Made by a program: the position numbers and the translations under genes. The notes under the pieces are model-generated. The model was not told where the DNA came from, did not search any database, and was given only the letters and a program-made list of their open reading frames with translations. A stretch of 64,000 nt of DNA from an uncultured Alphaproteobacteria bacterium. Its GTDB lineage: Bacteria > Pseudomonadota > Alphaproteobacteria > Thalassobaculales > Thalassobaculaceae. Location of the stretch: contig CACOPQ010000004.1 in the NCBI GenBank assembly GCA_902629125.1, forward strand, positions 1 to 64,000. The letters run 5' to 3'. Below are positions 57,330 to 64,000 of the stretch, piece after piece. Numbering within the stretch: position 1 is the stretch's first letter; every line of letters starts with the position of its first letter.

Positions 57330-57478
57330 TAAAAGATGAGCAGTGGAATAAAAACAGGTGCGACAAGTAGGTCACTACCTAAATCTATATTAATTACTTA
57401 TAACAATCACAAATGAGGTACGTGGCAAATGACTGTGTTGGTAGGGCTAACGCAGCAGCTGTTCTAGCTCAAAAAGAT

Positions 57479-57508
57479 TTGTCATTAGTTTAAATAAAAT
57501 TGTATAAT
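57479..57508 (+). promoter_or_regulatory. Sigma-70-type promoter for the second molybdenum hydroxylase operon
   Basis: TTGTCA (57479-57484) and TATAAT (57503-57508) are separated by 18 bases, matching the sigma-70 consensus at five and six of six positions. Transcription would start near 57515, leaving a leader of about 90 bases before the CoxM-like ATG. Confidence 0.62.
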
Positions 57509-57537
57509 AAGAGTCGTAGTATTTACGTGTTGCTTTA

Positions 57538-57589
57538 GGGCCGCTTCAAATAAAAAACGGAGTTGCTGCACCGAAGAGCAACTAAGCCC
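57538..57589 (+). promoter_or_regulatory. Structured 5' leader of the second molybdenum hydroxylase operon
   Basis: AGTTGCT (57561-57567) and AGCAACT (57577-57583) give a seven-pair stem with a nine-base loop; outside it GGGC (57538-57541) can pair with GCCC (57586-57589). The purine-rich ribosome-binding site AAGGGGGA follows directly. The fold could control translation, but it does not match any riboswitch class that I can recognise from sequence. Confidence 0.4.
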
Positions 57590-57607
57590 AAGGGGGAAAA
57601 AACAAAA

Positions 57608-58480
57608 ATGGAATCAATCCAATTTCGGAAGCCTGAAACCGTAGATGAAGCAGTTAAGCTGCTACAAGGTGCAGATGGCGATGCCAGAATTTTAGCTGGA
57701 GGGACGGATCTTCTGGTACAGCTTCGCGCCCACATGATCGACCCAGGTGTAATAGTAGACATAAAGAGTATAGCAGAAACACGAGAGTTAACGAAAAATG
57801 ACGACGGCAGTTACACAATTGGGGCGGCCGTCGCAGGGGCAGAAGCGCACGAACGCGACGACATTACAGCGGACTGGCCGGGTGTTATAGAGGCTTGGGA
57901 TTTAATTGGTTCCACACAGATTCAAGGCAGAGCTTCGCTAGGTGGAAACCTATGCAATGCCTCTCCGGCTGGAGACAGTGTTCCGGCTATGGTAGCAGCG
58001 GGCATGACAGCTAACATCGCGGGTCCGGATGGGCGTCGAACTCTTCCAGTAGAGAAGATTACGGCCGGTCCAGGCAAGACGAACTTAAAAAAGGGTGAGT
58101 TTATCGTTAGCTTTAATCTACCGGCCAAGCCATCCAATGGTGGTGATGCATATTTACGCCTCATACCGAGGACAGAAATGGATATTGCTGTTGTAGGTTG
58201 CGGTGCCGCACTAACTTTAGATGAATCTGGAACAGTTACTTCAGCAAAAATTTCACTAGGTGCGGTAGCGGCGACGGTACTCGTGGTAGAAGATGCAGCA
58301 AAAGCAATTATTGGAACAAAACTAGAGCCGGAAGCAATGTCGGCGCTAGATGCAGCATGCCAAGCCGCGTGTAATCCAATAGATGATAAGCGAGGGACAG
58401 TTGAATACAGAACAAAGGTAGCTGGCGTCTTGGGGAGAAGAGTGGTATCGATTGCAGCTAATAGAGCGGGGAAAAATTAA
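57608..58480 (+). CDS. Molybdenum hydroxylase FAD subunit (CoxM-like)
   Basis: The 290-residue FAD subunit has LAGGTDLLVQ at 29-38 and a second FAD loop GSTQIQGRASLGGN at 101-114, where CODH subunits would have GDPQVRNRGTIGG as in the gene at the left edge. I used the ATG at 57608, after AAGGGGGA; the frame opens earlier but that part covers the leader stem. First gene of an M-S-L-MoaD operon. Confidence 0.92.
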   Translation: MESIQFRKPETVDEAVKLLQGADGDARILAGGTDLLVQLRAHMIDPGVIVDIKSIAETRELTKNDDGSYTIGAAVAGAEAHERDDITADWPGVIEAWDLIGSTQIQGRASLGGNLCNASPAGDSVPAMVAAGMTANIAGPDGRRTLPVEKITAGPGKTNLKKGEFIVSFNLPAKPSNGGDAYLRLIPRTEMDIAVVGCGAALTLDESGTVTSAKISLGAVAATVLVVEDAAKAIIGTKLEPEAMSALDAACQAACNPIDDKRGTVEYRTKVAGVLGRRVVSIAANRAGKN

Positions 58481-58482
58481 TT

Positions 58483-58965
58483 ATGGCAAAACATCATATA
58501 TCAATGACACTGAACGGAGAGCCAACCGAGTTTTTGTGTTCAACCAGGCAAACCCTTTTAGACGTATTAAGAGATGAGTTAAATCTAACTGGAAGCAAAG
58601 AAGGTTGCGCGTCTGGAGACTGCGGAGCATGCAGTGTAATGGTTGACGACCGCCTCGTTTGTTCTTGTTTGGTTTTAGGGGCTGAGTGCGACGGTAAAAC
58701 CGTTGAATCAATTGAAGGGATGGCTGATGGCGAAAATCTGCACCCCCTTCAGCAAAAGTTTTTAGAAGAAGCAGCCCTACAGTGTGGTATCTGCACACCA
58801 GGCGTTCTAGTTGCCGCGAAAGCCCTGCTTGAAAAAAACAACAACCCAACAGAAACTGAAGTCCGTTATTGGCTAGCGGGGAACTTATGCCGTTGTACCG
58901 GTTACGACAAAATTGTTAGAGCAGTAATGAGTACTGCTGCCGACATGAGGGGGGACGCAAAATGA
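58483..58965 (+). CDS. Molybdenum hydroxylase 2Fe-2S subunit (CoxS-like)
   Basis: The 160-residue subunit has a plant-ferredoxin-type cluster, Cys42, Cys47, Cys50 and Cys62, and a second cluster in the helical domain, Cys101, Cys104, Cys136 and Cys138. It passes electrons from the molybdenum centre to FAD. It starts two bases after the FAD subunit and overlaps the next gene by four bases. Confidence 0.96.
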   Translation: MAKHHISMTLNGEPTEFLCSTRQTLLDVLRDELNLTGSKEGCASGDCGACSVMVDDRLVCSCLVLGAECDGKTVESIEGMADGENLHPLQQKFLEEAALQCGICTPGVLVAAKALLEKNNNPTETEVRYWLAGNLCRCTGYDKIVRAVMSTAADMRGDAK

Positions 58966-61241
58966 GCAGCGAAAATCGCAAATATAAGTGGGTTGGTACA
59001 AGACAAATTCGACCTGATGGCCATGACAAAGTAACCGGAAGAGCGAAATTTGGGTCTGATTTCAGCGTCTCTGGCATGATACACGGTCGTGTTTTGCGTA
59101 GTCCTCACGCGCACGCGGTAATAAAGTCAATTGATACGTCTGAGGCAGAGGCGTTGAACGGTGTTAAGGCCGTGATTACATCAAAGGATTTCAAAGATCA
59201 ATCATCGGAATTGAAAGCTGCAGGCGAAGGGATGATTAATTACAGGGACATGACACGAAATATTATGGCCCGGGAGAAAGCACTTTATGATGGGCACGCT
59301 GTTGCAGCAGTTGCAGCAACCACTGCGGAAATTGCTGATGCTGCTCTTGAACTTATAAAGGTTGACTATGAAGTCCTGCCTCATGTCATAGACGTCGATG
59401 AAGCGATGAAAGACGGTGCCCCTATCCTGCACGAAGAGATGGTTCCATCAGGAATAGAAATTGGTGGTCCAACTAATATAGCTAAATTCGTAGAATTCAG
59501 CCTTGGTGACACAAAGAAAGGGTTTGACGAAGCCGATATCATCATTGAACGCTCTTATAAAACAGAGGCTGTACACCAGGGTTATATCGAGCCGCATGCA
59601 GTTGTTGCTTCAGTTACCGAGGACGGACAGGCTCAGATATGGTGCTGTACTCAGGGACAGTTCCAGGTAAGGGCGTTTGTTGCGCAATTACTAGGGATGC
59701 CCACATCCTCCATCAGGGTTACACCTTCTGAGATTGGTGGTGGTTTTGGCGGAAAAACAGTTGTTTATTTGGAACCGTTGGCTACTTTATTATCAAAAAA
59801 ATCCGGTAAGCCAGTAAAGATGACAATGACCCGAGAGGAGGTTTTTCGGGCTAGCGGACCAACTTCCGGTGGATCGATGACATATAAAATCGGCGCAAAA
59901 AAAGATGGAAAAATAACGGCTGTTGAAGGTAGTAACAAGCTCTTAGCCGGGGCATTTTCGGGCGCACCCGCCGGCCCCGCTTGCATGTGCGCTGTCGCAC
60001 CCTACGATATCAAAAATGTTTACATTAACGGTTATGACGTCGTTGTTAACAGGCCGAAGGTTGCAGCTTACAGGGCACCAGGCGCTCCAATATCTGCGTT
60101 TGGAGCCGAGAGTATCATCGATGAAGTGGCGAAAGAACTTGGCATTGACCCTTTGAAGATCAGAAAATTAAATGCTGCAAAAAAGGGAACACAGGCTGCT
60201 TATGGCCCTACTTTTAGAGAAATTGGCTACGAGGAGACTGTTGACATTGCAATGGGACACGATCACTACCTAGCTCCTTTAGGGCCCAATCAAGGTCGCG
60301 GTGTGGCCTCAGGTTTCTGGTTCAATATAGGCGGCGAGTCTAGTGCAACCGTTAATATAAACGAAGACGGCACTGCCGTTGTTATATCAGGAAGCCCTGA
60401 TATCGGAGGTTCTAGAGCTTCATTGGCCCTTATGGCTGCTGAGACATTGGGTATAGATTATGATAAAGTTCGACCAATTGTTGCTGATACAGCTTCGGTT
60501 GGATACAACTTTGTGACCGGAGGTTCTCGCGTAACATTTGCAACCGGGCTTGCTGTTGTTGAGGCGGCAAAGGATGCTGTTCGTCAACTTTGTGAGAGAG
60601 CCGCAAAAATTTGGGAAGTTGATGCCGAGGCGGTAATCTGGGATGACGGACACGCAAAACCGGCAAGTTCGAACGTCGGGGATTTCGAACCGCTTTCACT
60701 TTCTAGTCTTGCGGGACAAGCGAATAAAACTGGCGGGCCTATTTGCGGACACAACGCACAAAACGTTCAGGGAGCAGGACCAGCTTTCGCAACGCATATT
60801 TGTGACGTAGAAGTTGATCCAGAAACTGGCAACGTAACTGTCCTCCGATATACCGCAATACAAGATGTAGGGCGCGCGATACACCCTTCCTATGTTGAGG
60901 GGCAAATACAGGGTGGCGCTGCACAGGGTATAGGCTGGGCACTCAATGAAGAGTACATCTATAACTCTAAGGGACAATTAGATAACCCCGGTTTTCTTGA
61001 CTATCGGATCCCGGTCGCATCCGACTTGCCCATGATAGATGCTGTCATAGTCGAAGTTCCAAATGATCGACACCCTTATGGCGTGAGAGGGGTTGGTGAA
61101 GTTCCTATCGTACCCCCAATGGCAGCCGTTGCTAACGCCATAGAAAACGCAACTGGTGTAAGAATGTCAGCACTTCCCATGTCTCCACCACGGCTTCTTG
61201 CCGCTTTGGATCAAGCGGATGTTAAAGAAGCTGCCGAGTAA
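58962..61241 (+). CDS. Molybdenum hydroxylase catalytic subunit (CoxL-like, not CO dehydrogenase)
   Basis: The 759-residue molybdopterin subunit has CCTQGQFQ (228-235), GGGFGGK (259-265) and catalytic Glu713 in GVGEVP. The active-site loop is AYRAPGAP (369-376), not the AYRCSFR of form I CO dehydrogenase nor the AYRGAGR of form II, so CO oxidation is unlikely. It should hydroxylate an aldehyde, heterocycle or aromatic substrate with water as oxygen source; which one is not shown. Confidence 0.93.
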   Translation: MSSENRKYKWVGTRQIRPDGHDKVTGRAKFGSDFSVSGMIHGRVLRSPHAHAVIKSIDTSEAEALNGVKAVITSKDFKDQSSELKAAGEGMINYRDMTRNIMAREKALYDGHAVAAVAATTAEIADAALELIKVDYEVLPHVIDVDEAMKDGAPILHEEMVPSGIEIGGPTNIAKFVEFSLGDTKKGFDEADIIIERSYKTEAVHQGYIEPHAVVASVTEDGQAQIWCCTQGQFQVRAFVAQLLGMPTSSIRVTPSEIGGGFGGKTVVYLEPLATLLSKKSGKPVKMTMTREEVFRASGPTSGGSMTYKIGAKKDGKITAVEGSNKLLAGAFSGAPAGPACMCAVAPYDIKNVYINGYDVVVNRPKVAAYRAPGAPISAFGAESIIDEVAKELGIDPLKIRKLNAAKKGTQAAYGPTFREIGYEETVDIAMGHDHYLAPLGPNQGRGVASGFWFNIGGESSATVNINEDGTAVVISGSPDIGGSRASLALMAAETLGIDYDKVRPIVADTASVGYNFVTGGSRVTFATGLAVVEAAKDAVRQLCERAAKIWEVDAEAVIWDDGHAKPASSNVGDFEPLSLSSLAGQANKTGGPICGHNAQNVQGAGPAFATHICDVEVDPETGNVTVLRYTAIQDVGRAIHPSYVEGQIQGGAAQGIGWALNEEYIYNSKGQLDNPGFLDYRIPVASDLPMIDAVIVEVPNDRHPYGVRGVGEVPIVPPMAAVANAIENATGVRMSALPMSPPRLLAALDQADVKEAAE

Positions 61242-61253
61242 GGAACGAGGTAG

Positions 61254-61505
61254 GTGGTACGCGTCTTATTAACTGACTCTATCAGTAAATCCTATACTGA
61301 TGGGGTCAGTGAATTTGAAATTTTTGTCTCAAACGTAAGGCAACTAATACGACAGTTAGACGAAAAATATCCAGGGCTTGGATCGGAAATTAATAGCGGA
61401 GCCCTCTCCATTTCTATTGACGGTGACATCTACCAGGATGCGTTCATGGAAGACCTACAGCCCGACAGTGAAATAACGTTTTTACCTAAGATAGGCGGCG
61501 GCTAA
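61254..61505 (+). CDS. MoaD/ThiS-like sulfur carrier protein
   Basis: The 83-residue ubiquitin-like protein ends in GGG, with the terminal diglycine needed for thiocarboxylation. The fold pattern VRVLL, SEINSGALSISIDGDIYQ and SEITFLPKIGGG matches MoaD. It starts with GTG, 12 bases after the catalytic subunit, with GAGG close by. MoaD supplies the dithiolene sulfurs of molybdopterin. A dedicated copy in a hydroxylase operon is unusual. Confidence 0.82.
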   Translation: MVRVLLTDSISKSYTDGVSEFEIFVSNVRQLIRQLDEKYPGLGSEINSGALSISIDGDIYQDAFMEDLQPDSEITFLPKIGGG

Positions 61506-62260
61506 ATCCACTCTAATTTAATAGTTGCGTTTACTATAATCCAAATACCAATCGCAAATAGTGATAAGAAAAATAGTTGCCTGAACAAATCCTCATTTAT
61601 ATTTGACCGCACTCGCGTTCCGAACCACATCCCGATTAAGGCAGGGATAACCATTGCACCAGATATAATTATTAAACCGTGGTCTAAAACACCTCTTCCA
61701 CTTAGTGAGACGCCAAGTGATATAGTCGCCACACTGAAACACAAGCCCATTGCCTGCACCAGTGCATGTCGATCTAGTTGCATACTTTGAAAGTATAAAA
61801 TTCCTGGAACAACGAACGTGCCTGTTAAACCGGTGCTCACTCCGGTTAATCCTCCCATAATGGGATTAAGCCATTTTTCGTTTGCGCCCGGTGTTGGAAT
61901 TTTAATCTTTAAGAACCAACTCAAACAATACAGTAATAAGATAACTCCCAATCCCATCGTCAGAATATTGCTATCGGCTATCACCAATATTCCAGTCGAA
62001 AACCATGTCAAAATACATAACGAAAATAGGAATACCCACAGGCGTTGGATTAACTCAAATAATCTGCCACCCGTCAATGCCTGGACAACATTTGTAATTA
62101 AGCTGGGAACAATAAGGATTGCCATAGCTTCTTTTAATCCCAGAACCGGAACTAATAGAGCTAATGAAATAGTCGGTAGTCCTAAACCAACTACTCCTTT
62201 TACAAATCCTGCGAGTATATAGACAGAAGCAACATATAAAACCAGTTCACCAGAAAGCAT
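61502..62260 (-). CDS. TauE/SafE (TSUP) family membrane permease
   Basis: The 252-residue protein has about eight membrane segments and the family motif GFVKGVVGLGLPT near the N-terminus with the second repeat GLTGVSTGLTGTFVVPGILY. TSUP permeases move sulfite, sulfoacetate, sulfonates or other organic anions. I used the ATG at 62260, since GAGTTT-type pairing and the family start agree. Its stop overlaps the moaD-like stop by four bases on opposite strands. Confidence 0.87.
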   Translation of the reverse strand: MLSGELVLYVASVYILAGFVKGVVGLGLPTISLALLVPVLGLKEAMAILIVPSLITNVVQALTGGRLFELIQRLWVFLFSLCILTWFSTGILVIADSNILTMGLGVILLLYCLSWFLKIKIPTPGANEKWLNPIMGGLTGVSTGLTGTFVVPGILYFQSMQLDRHALVQAMGLCFSVATISLGVSLSGRGVLDHGLIIISGAMVIPALIGMWFGTRVRSNINEDLFRQLFFLSLFAIGIWIIVNATIKLEWI

Positions 62261-62459
62261 AATTAAAACTCTATAAACATTTTCATCCAGGAACAAAGTG
62301 CCGTAGAATGTCGGACGTTGCTGTATATTAACCTAGCTGACTTAAATAGTAATGAAATACTCTATTCTACAGAATACTGAATGTCATAATTTAAATTGGG
62401 TCGTCACTTCAATACTGGCCAATATTTAATTCAAATAACGTTATAAAAATGAGAAAGAT

Positions 62460-63233
62460 ATGCTTCGTACGGAAAGATCAGAAAATATCGAACTTTTTAT
62501 ATTGGATAGGCCAGAAGCCGGTAATTCTATTAGTGCCGAATTAACCACAGCTTTACTGGAGAAACTTGAGGCACTTAAATCAGATAATAACCTCCATGCT
62601 CTGATAATTACCGGTGCTGGGAAAAAGTTTTTTTGTACCGGAGGTGACATAAAGCAGTACCAGTCGATAAAAGATAAAGAGAGCCTTAATAGTCATTTTA
62701 ATAGAACTCGTTTGATAATGGACACTTTAGAGCAGCTGGAATGTCCCGTGATCAGCGCCATAAATGGTTATGCCCTAGGCGGAGGAGCCGAGCTAATTCT
62801 TTGTACCGACTATCGAGTAGCTATTAAAGGCGCGAAAATAGGTTGGCCCCAAGCTCGACTTGGAATAATTCCTGCCTGGAATGGTATCGACCGACTTGTT
62901 AGAGATTGTGGACCACGAGTTGCAAGCAACCTGATGCTTACGGGGAAACAGATTGATGCAGAAGAGGCAAAAACTCTCGGTTTAATTGACGAAGTGATAA
63001 ACGATAATGACGTCGTTGATGCGGCCTTATCTTATGCGGGTCTGTTAGCGGAGAGTTCTCCGCTGGCACTTAAAGCGACGAAACGTATTATCAAATCGTG
63101 CTCTAAAATGAAAAGTGAAGAAGTAAGAAAGTTACAGTATGATATTTTCCCTGATTTGTGGTTCAGCGCTGATCACAAAGAGGCCGAGAAAGCATTCACA
63201 GAAAAAAGAAAACCATTATTTACAGGTAGATAA
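62460..63233 (+). CDS. Enoyl-CoA hydratase/isomerase-family protein without hydratase glutamates
   Basis: The 257-residue crotonase keeps the oxyanion-hole segments FFCTGGDIKQY and NGYALGGGAELILCTDYRV. The two glutamates of classic hydratases (Glu144 and Glu164 in the rat enzyme) are replaced by Gln131 in WPQARLGIIP and by Asn157 in ASNLMLTG. It therefore probably does another crotonase reaction such as isomerisation, decarboxylation or thioester hydrolysis. It stands alone on the plus strand, convergent with hspQ. Confidence 0.88.
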   Translation: MLRTERSENIELFILDRPEAGNSISAELTTALLEKLEALKSDNNLHALIITGAGKKFFCTGGDIKQYQSIKDKESLNSHFNRTRLIMDTLEQLECPVISAINGYALGGGAELILCTDYRVAIKGAKIGWPQARLGIIPAWNGIDRLVRDCGPRVASNLMLTGKQIDAEEAKTLGLIDEVINDNDVVDAALSYAGLLAESSPLALKATKRIIKSCSKMKSEEVRKLQYDIFPDLWFSADHKEAEKAFTEKRKPLFTGR

Positions 63234-63254
63234 GGACATTTTCTCTATCTACAT

Positions 63255-63581
63255 CTACGCTATCATTGCTTTAGACTTATAAAGACCGTCTGTTGGGCCC
63301 GTAAACATAGTGGCAATTTCCGGATGACCAACTGGGCCATTATCACCGTCTTCAACCAAATTTTGCTCTGAGACGTAAGCAACGTAATAATTTTCAGGAT
63401 TTTCCGCGAGGAGGTGATAAAAGGGCTGATCCTTACGGGGCCTTTTGTCGGCAGGAATTGATTGATACCACTCATCTGAATTATCAAATTCGGGGTCTAC
63501 GTCGAAGATAACACCCCGAAAGTCATGTACTCGATGACGCACTATGGCGCCTATAGAAAATTTTGATTCAGCTATTTTCAT
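63255..63581 (-). CDS. hspQ: Heat shock protein HspQ
   Basis: The 108-residue protein has the HspQ/YccV pattern: FSIGAIVRHRVHDFRGVIFDVDP near the start, split by RVHD, then QPFYHLLAENPENYYVAYVSEQNL. HspQ binds hemimethylated DNA in vitro and acts as a Lon specificity factor. I used the ATG at 63581 over the adjoining GTG. No heat-shock promoter was recognised upstream. Confidence 0.93.
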   Translation of the reverse strand: MKIAESKFSIGAIVRHRVHDFRGVIFDVDPEFDNSDEWYQSIPADKRPRKDQPFYHLLAENPENYYVAYVSEQNLVEDGDNGPVGHPEIATMFTGPTDGLYKSKAMIA

Positions 63582-63767
63582 CACAAACTCTACTTTTAAA
63601 TTCTGAGTCTTGTATATATTGGCTTTTCCTGCGCTTACGTCCAGTGAAATTTACATTTAGTTCCTCTATTGTTTAACTTTTGATCAAAACCTGAGCTCGT
63701 ATATCTCAAAAACTGGTTAAATCTCTTAAGTTAAAGTTTTATTTTAAATATATAAGCATTTCGGAAT

Positions 63768-64000
63768 TTACGAATCGTTAAATTTCTCTAATTCAAGACA
63801 CGCCATTCCTAAATGGTATGCGCTACTGACTGGCATTTTATCTGAAAGCACTTGCCAATTCTGCGTGTAGTGTTCAACCCAGGTACCTGTTTCTTTAAGA
63901 TAATGCTCTAAAACGGTTTCTAGACAATTTCTAAGGTAGATTAAGTTCAGCTCACTGGGATATACACATAGAGCCTTTATCAGTTCTAAAACAGGCCACA
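63768..64000 (-). CDS. N-acylglucosamine 2-epimerase/mannose isomerase-like protein (C-terminal part)
   Basis: The minus-strand frame is open from the right edge to a TAA at 63768-63770, giving 77 residues: WPVLELIKALC, then YLKETGTWVEHY and MPVSSAYHLGMACLEL. This matches the end of the AGE/YihS (alpha/alpha)6-barrel family, where WPQTEALKA-like, GxWxE and PxSSxYH segments close the active site. The start is outside the window. There is no obvious partner gene other than hspQ downstream. Confidence 0.74.
   Translation of the reverse strand, partial: WPVLELIKALCVYPSELNLIYLRNCLETVLEHYLKETGTWVEHYTQNWQVLSDKMPVSSAYHLGMACLELEKFNDS

Noticed and set aside
60420-60977. Several overlapping minus-strand frames of 67-93 residues
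   Set aside because: All lie inside the CoxL-like gene, in which the sense frame carries the conserved motifs.
1-64000. tRNA or rRNA genes, CRISPR arrays, insertion sequences, prophage
   Set aside because: I saw no cloverleaf-like sequence, regularly spaced repeats, transposase or integrase motifs, or terminal inverted repeats; small structured RNAs could still have been missed by eye.

Overview
The window reads as about 64 kb of an AT-rich (low-40s % GC by eye), gene-dense chromosome from an alphaproteobacterium, most likely a marine heterotroph of the SAR116/Rhodospirillales type. This placement is inference from gene content: cox-type molybdenum hydroxylases with CoxD/CoxE/XdhC accessory genes, a PhnF-GHIJKLM C-P lyase operon, many CoA-linked catabolic enzymes, PimBCD-like beta-oxidation genes and HspQ. 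No rRNA or tRNA is present to confirm it. No phage genes, transposases, CRISPR arrays or integrases were seen; short operons alternate strands and often end tail to tail with gaps of only about 10 bases.

Region 1 (1-7034) handles molybdenum hydroxylases. The 3' part of a CoxM FAD subunit enters at the left edge and ends in a clear terminator. After a convergent nitroreductase comes an accessory operon: MoxR/CoxD ATPase, CoxE, a two-gene XdhC, a molybdopterin-binding protein, a MocA/MobA-like nucleotidyltransferase and an IscU-like protein. Region 2 (7054-16581) holds housekeeping and oxidoreductase genes: BEM46-like hydrolase, an unknown exported protein, a DOPA-dioxygenase-like protein, TypA/BipA, a TcuA-like flavoprotein, an aldo/keto reductase, a 2-hydroxyacid dehydrogenase, MsrB and a CaiB-type CoA transferase. 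Region 3 (16652-21964) is a minus-strand catabolic block: a two-subunit CoA transferase, DDAH-like hydrolase, BKACE/DUF849 enzyme and a ThDP enzyme.

Region 4 (22085-31399) is phosphonate catabolism: divergent phnF, then phnGHIJKLM in tight order, then an HD-domain phosphonate-oxygenase-like gene broken by an in-frame TAA and also missing two expected active-site residues, then phnN on the opposite strand and an MBL-fold hydrolase. No phosphonate transporter, phnP or phnO lies here. Region 5 (31408-44661) is amide, lactam and small-acid metabolism: pxpA/B/C 5-oxoprolinase, an M20 peptidase, a cysteine-less racemase-fold protein, MaoC and MDR oxidoreductases, a RidA-like protein lacking the usual arginine, a cyclase-family hydrolase, a DHA2 exporter and HyuA/HyuB.

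Region 6 (44719-55918) is carboxylic-acid catabolism: acyl-CoA ligase, SurE, two SDRs, an ACAD11-like phosphotransferase, three acyl-CoA dehydrogenases, thiolase and an HSL-type esterase. Region 7 (56157-64000) has an M20 amidohydrolase, a second molybdenum hydroxylase operon (M-S-L order) with its own MoaD-like carrier and a structured leader, a TauE/SafE permease, a crotonase without the usual catalytic glutamates, HspQ, and the 3' end of an N-acylglucosamine 2-epimerase-like gene cut by the right edge.

The strongest unusual signals are the decayed HD oxygenase in the phn locus, the MoaD-like gene and folded leader of the second hydroxylase operon, the unrecognised combination of genes in region 3, and several enzymes that keep their fold but have lost catalytic residues.
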